Positions 1-5,112 of a stretch of 5,112 bases of DNA are shown in pieces; the first letter of the stretch is position 1; the number at the start of each line of letters is the position of its first letter. The stretch comes from Desulfovibrio sp. Lineage in GTDB: Bacteria > Desulfobacterota > Desulfovibrionia > Desulfovibrionales > Desulfovibrionaceae. The notes below the pieces were generated by a model. It searched no databases and was not told where the DNA came from. It saw only the letters and a program-made list of their open reading frames with translations. The translations under genes and the position numbers were made by a program. Location of the stretch: the NCBI GenBank assembly GCA_003525525.1, contig DQED01000167.1:334-5445 (forward strand), given 5' to 3'.

Positions 1-43
1 CAGGGGTTGGGCGATAAAGGGCGACGGTCGCCTGCGTGGCCGG

Positions 44-50
44 AAGGGGG
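44..50 (+). promoter_or_regulatory. Ribosome binding site supporting the GTG start of the phosphatase
   Basis: A purine run, AAGGGGG, ends four bases before a GTG codon at 55. The protein read from that GTG begins MSVVYLMRHG, which puts the catalytic RHG motif on the first beta strand, as is normal for this family. The competing in-frame TTG at 7 would add 16 polar, low-complexity residues. Spacing is a little short, so this is moderate support for choosing 55. Confidence 0.5.
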
Positions 51-54
51 AACG

Positions 55-672
55 GTGAGCGTCGTGTACCTGATGCGCCATGGAGCCATCATCCAACAGC
101 GGCCGCGGCGGTTCATCGGCCAGACGGATTTTCCCCTTACCGAGGATGGCCGTGCGCAAGCCGCCCTCTGGCGCGAGCCTCTGGCCGAGGTGCCGTTTGC
201 CGCCGTCGTGTCCTCGGACCTCACCCGCTGCCTGGAAACCGCCTCCATCGTCCTCGCCGGCCGCGACATCCCCGTGCGCCGCGAACCGCGCCTGCGCGAG
301 ATCGACCTCGGCCAGTGGGAAGGCCTCACCGTGGACGAGGTCAGGGAACGCTTTCCCGGCGACTACGAACGCCGGGGCCACGACCTCGTCGGCTGCCGCC
401 CCGAGGGCGGCGAAGGCTTCGGCGATGTCCAGGCCCGGTCCGTGGCCGCCCTGCGCGACCTGGCCGCCATCGACGGCAACGTCCTGGTCGTGGCCCACGG
501 CGGCGTCAACCGCACGCTGCTGTGCCACGCCCTCGGCATCGACTTGAGCCACCTCTTCCGCCTGGGGCAGGACTACTGCCGCCTCAACGTGCTGCACCTC
601 GACGGCGACGCCTGGCGCGTGGACGCCGTCAACTGCGCCCCCGTCGCCCCCTGGCGCTTCCCCGGGCCTTGA
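55..672 (+). CDS. Histidine phosphatase family protein (phosphoglycerate mutase/CobC-like)
   Basis: A 205-residue protein of the histidine phosphatase superfamily, which removes phosphate through a phosphohistidine intermediate; no signal peptide is visible, so it is probably cytoplasmic. Numbered from the GTG at 55, the visible catalytic set is complete: R8-H9-G10 (H9 the nucleophile), R58 in SSDLTR, E82 in REIDLGQWEG (probable acid/base) and H148 in VVAHGG. Length and motif order fit small single-domain members such as alpha-ribazole phosphatase (CobC) and related sugar-phosphate phosphatases. The nucleophile motif reads RHGAI rather than the common RHGET, followed by RRFIGQTDFPLT, so the substrate cannot be named. 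The frame is open to the left window edge, with a TTG at 7, so a longer N-terminus or fusion to an upstream domain is not excluded. A 176-base gap separates it from the efflux genes, to which it has no evident functional link. Family is secure; substrate is unknown. Confidence 0.9.
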   Translation: MSVVYLMRHGAIIQQRPRRFIGQTDFPLTEDGRAQAALWREPLAEVPFAAVVSSDLTRCLETASIVLAGRDIPVRREPRLREIDLGQWEGLTVDEVRERFPGDYERRGHDLVGCRPEGGEGFGDVQARSVAALRDLAAIDGNVLVVAHGGVNRTLLCHALGIDLSHLFRLGQDYCRLNVLHLDGDAWRVDAVNCAPVAPWRFPGP

Positions 673-681
673 TTGGGAATT

Positions 682-732
682 ACGGGGGGATGCCTCCGGC
701 GGCCAAAGGGCTCTCGCCCTCTGGACTCCCGT
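682..732. repeat. Structured GC-rich intergenic element, possible dispersed repeat and/or terminator
   Basis: The element begins ten bases after the phosphatase stop codon. Three pairings can be drawn by eye. An outer stem joins 682-688 (ACGGGGG) to 726-732 (CTCCCGT), with one G-T pair. A strong inner hairpin joins 703-711 (CCAAAGGGC) to 716-724 (GCCCTCTGG), with a 4-base loop and one mismatch. Between them, 692-703 (GCCTCCGGCGGC) has short self-complementarity. A short T run (740-743) lies eight bases beyond the outer stem, too far and too short for a classic intrinsic terminator, though it could act as a weak one for the phosphatase transcript. From memory, closely similar sequence (CCTCCGGCGGCCAAAGGGC followed by a GCCC-TTTGG-like arm) recurs in Desulfovibrio-type genomes. 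This window contains only one copy, so its repeat nature is inference. Confidence 0.5.
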
Positions 733-746
733 TTCGATGTTTTCCC

Positions 747-775
747 TTCAATTCCATATTGCATCCCTCTGCAAT
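747..775 (+). promoter_or_regulatory. Weak sigma70-like promoter candidate for the adaptor-permease operon
   Basis: TTCAAT (747-752) and TGCAAT (770-775) are separated by 17 bases and match the -35 and -10 consensus at three and four of six positions. The -10-like hexamer lies in the right arm of the inverted repeat, an arrangement that would let a repressor block the promoter. This stretch is clearly more AT-rich than its surroundings. An exact TTGACA occurs at 812-817, but the hexamer 17 bases on (AATCTG, 835-840) is a poor -10 and too close to the start codon. A promoter somewhere in this gap is likely; the exact position is a guess. Confidence 0.22.
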
Positions 776-776
776 A
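757..776. promoter_or_regulatory. Perfect inverted repeat, candidate operator upstream of the efflux operon
   Basis: TATTGCA (757-763) and TGCAATA (770-776) are exact reverse complements separated by six bases. The site lies 72 bases upstream of the adaptor ATG at 849. The size and symmetry fit an operator for a dimeric helix-turn-helix repressor, such as the TetR or MarR proteins that often control RND pumps. No regulator gene is in the window, so the partner is unknown. A related half-site, GCAATA followed by CGCA, recurs at 787-796, one and a half turns downstream of the copy at 771-782. The same bases could form an RNA hairpin, but there is no T run after it. Confidence 0.42.
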
Positions 777-848
777 GACGCATGCAGCAATACGCACTTC
801 ATTGACGGACGTTGACAAACAGGGGCCGGCGTGGAATCTGCTGGAACC

Positions 849-2038
849 ATGCGCATACATTTTCTGTTCCCCCTGTGTGTTGCCGTCGCCCTGGCAGGCT
901 GTTCCGGCGAAAAGCCGGCGGCTGCGCCGCAAAGCCGCACCGTCACGGCTCCCGTAACGACCGTCGCGCGCCGTTCCGTGGTCGAGTGCCGTTCGTTTCC
1001 GGCCGAAGTGGAGTCCGAACAGAGCGTCACCCTGGCCAGCAAGCTCACGGGCACGGTGGAGGCCGTCAGCGCCAGGGAAGGCGACGCCCTGCGCGCGGGC
1101 GAGCCCATCATGCGCATCGACGACCGCGACCTGACCAGCCAGGAACAGGGGCTCACGGCCTCGCGCGAGCAGGTGGCCCGGGAGCGTCAGGCGCTTGCCG
1201 CACGAAGCGCCCTGGCCAGGACGACCATGGAGCGCATGGGCCGGCTGCTGGCCCAGCGCGCTGTCAGCCAGGAGGATTACGACAAGGCCAAGGCCGAGTT
1301 CGACGCCCTGGCGCGCCAGGTGGAAGCCGCCGACGCCCAGGAAAAGGCGGCCACGGCCAAGCTCGGCGAACTGGCGGCCCTTCGCGCCTACACGCGCATC
1401 ACCGCCCCCTTCGACGGCATCCTGGCCCGGCGCTACGTGGACCAGGGGGCCTTCGTCACCGCCGGCGCGCCCCTGGCCCTGGTGGACCGCTCGGGCGGCG
1501 GCTTCGAGCTCACGGCGCAGGTGGACGAATCGCTGCTCTCCGGCCTGCGCCAGGGCCAGACCATCCTCGCCGCCGTGCCGTCCCTGGCCCCGGAGCCCTT
1601 TGCGGTCACGGTCTCGGCCGTGGTCGGCCGGGTGGACCCGGCCAGCCGCACCTTCAAGCTCAAGTGCGCCCTGCCCGACCCCGTGCCGGAGAGCAAAAGC
1701 CCGCCCCGGGCCGGCATGTTCGGCCGGGTGTTCGTGCCGGCGCGCACCGCGGAAAAGCTCCTCGTGCCCGAGAACTGCCTCATGCGCCGCGGCGACCTGC
1801 CCACGGCCGTGGTCGTGGACAAGGACGACGTGCTCCGCTTCCGCGTGGTCAAGACAGGGGCGACGTTTCTCGCCGCCGATTTCGGGGGCAAGACCTACCT
1901 CACCGATTCCGAGGCCTTCGCCGACAGCAACCGGGAGCGTTTCGCCGATGTTTTAAGCGGCCTTACGGCCGGGGAACGGGTGGCCTGCGCCGCCGGGAGC
2001 GCCCTGCGCGAGGGCGACAAACTCGCCGGAGCGGCGCA

Positions 2039-2042
<4 letters not shown>
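849..2042 (+). CDS. RND efflux periplasmic adaptor (membrane fusion protein), lipoprotein
   Basis: A 397-residue HlyD/AcrA-type adaptor that would bridge the inner-membrane RND permease and an outer-membrane channel. Read from the ATG at 849, residues 1-18 form a lipoprotein signal (hydrophobic stretch, then lipobox L15-A16-G17-C18), so Cys18 should be lipidated and the protein anchored in the periplasm. Domains in order: first lipoyl half about 60-92 (TGTVEAVSAREGDALRAGEPI), Ala/Glu/Gln/Arg-rich alpha-helical hairpin about 97-178, second lipoyl half about 182-213 starting TRITAPFDG, beta-barrel about 217-305, and membrane-proximal domain about 310-397 ending in LSGLTAGERV. An in-frame GTG at 831 has AGGGG five bases upstream and would add MESAGT. 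I prefer 849 because it gives a standard short signal peptide, although its own ribosome site (GGA at 843) is weak and close. Residues about 341-366 look like an extra loop in the C-terminal domain. The gene overlaps the permease by four bases. Family is secure; the transported compound is unknown. Confidence 0.95.
2028..2031 (+). promoter_or_regulatory. Ribosome binding site of the permease, inside the adaptor 3' end
   Basis: GGAG sits seven bases before the permease ATG at 2039, within the last adaptor codons. The start codon overlaps the adaptor stop as ATGA (2039-2042), the usual arrangement for translational coupling. It fixes the permease start and implies that the two proteins are made from one transcript in linked amounts. 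Confidence 0.8.

Positions 2043-5112
<3,070 letters not shown>

Noticed and set aside
703..743. A classic rho-independent terminator for the phosphatase gene
   Set aside because: The hairpin is strong, but the only T run (740-743) is short and well separated from the stem. I kept it as a structured element with possible weak terminator activity.
36..815. A 259-codon plus-strand frame overlapping the phosphatase and the intergenic gap
   Set aside because: The translation is Arg/Pro-rich, typical of an out-of-frame reading of GC-rich DNA, while the other frame carries the complete catalytic motif set.
812..817. An exact TTGACA as the -35 box of the adaptor promoter
   Set aside because: No acceptable -10 hexamer lies 16-18 bases downstream, and a start from there would fall at or past the adaptor start codon. 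It is probably chance.

Overview
The window is GC-rich with strong G/C bias at third codon positions. All supported genes are on the + strand. Gene content, codon use and the intergenic repeat-like element suggest a Desulfovibrio/Solidesulfovibrio-type sulfate-reducing bacterium. That assignment is inference from style and memory; no rRNA or other marker gene is present.

Layout: (1) A histidine-phosphatase (phosphoglycerate-mutase/CobC-like) gene occupies about 55-672. Its frame is open to the left window edge, so its N-terminus is not fully settled. (2) A 176-base, locally AT-richer intergenic gap (673-848) holds a folded GC-rich element directly after the phosphatase stop, then a perfect 7-bp inverted repeat, a related direct repeat and weak promoter-like hexamers. 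(3) A lipoprotein periplasmic adaptor (membrane fusion protein) of an RND efflux system runs to 2042. (4) The RND inner-membrane permease starts at 2039, overlaps the adaptor by 4 bases (ATGA), and runs off the right edge after 1024 codons. It is cut just after transmembrane helix 10; TM11 and TM12 lie outside.

The adaptor and permease form a translationally coupled two-gene unit, the inner-membrane and periplasmic parts of a tripartite pump that would need a TolC-like outer-membrane channel. No channel gene is visible; it may lie downstream or elsewhere. The phosphatase looks functionally unrelated and probably belongs to an upstream unit.

The most distinctive points are the permease's proton-relay residues (Asp-Asp plus a third Asp in TM4, and Arg in place of the usual TM10 Lys), its His-rich cytoplasmic N-terminus, and the structured intergenic element and palindrome. 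I found no CRISPR array, tRNA, rRNA, insertion sequence or clearly new system. The window reads as ordinary chromosomal sequence with a somewhat unusual RND subfamily.
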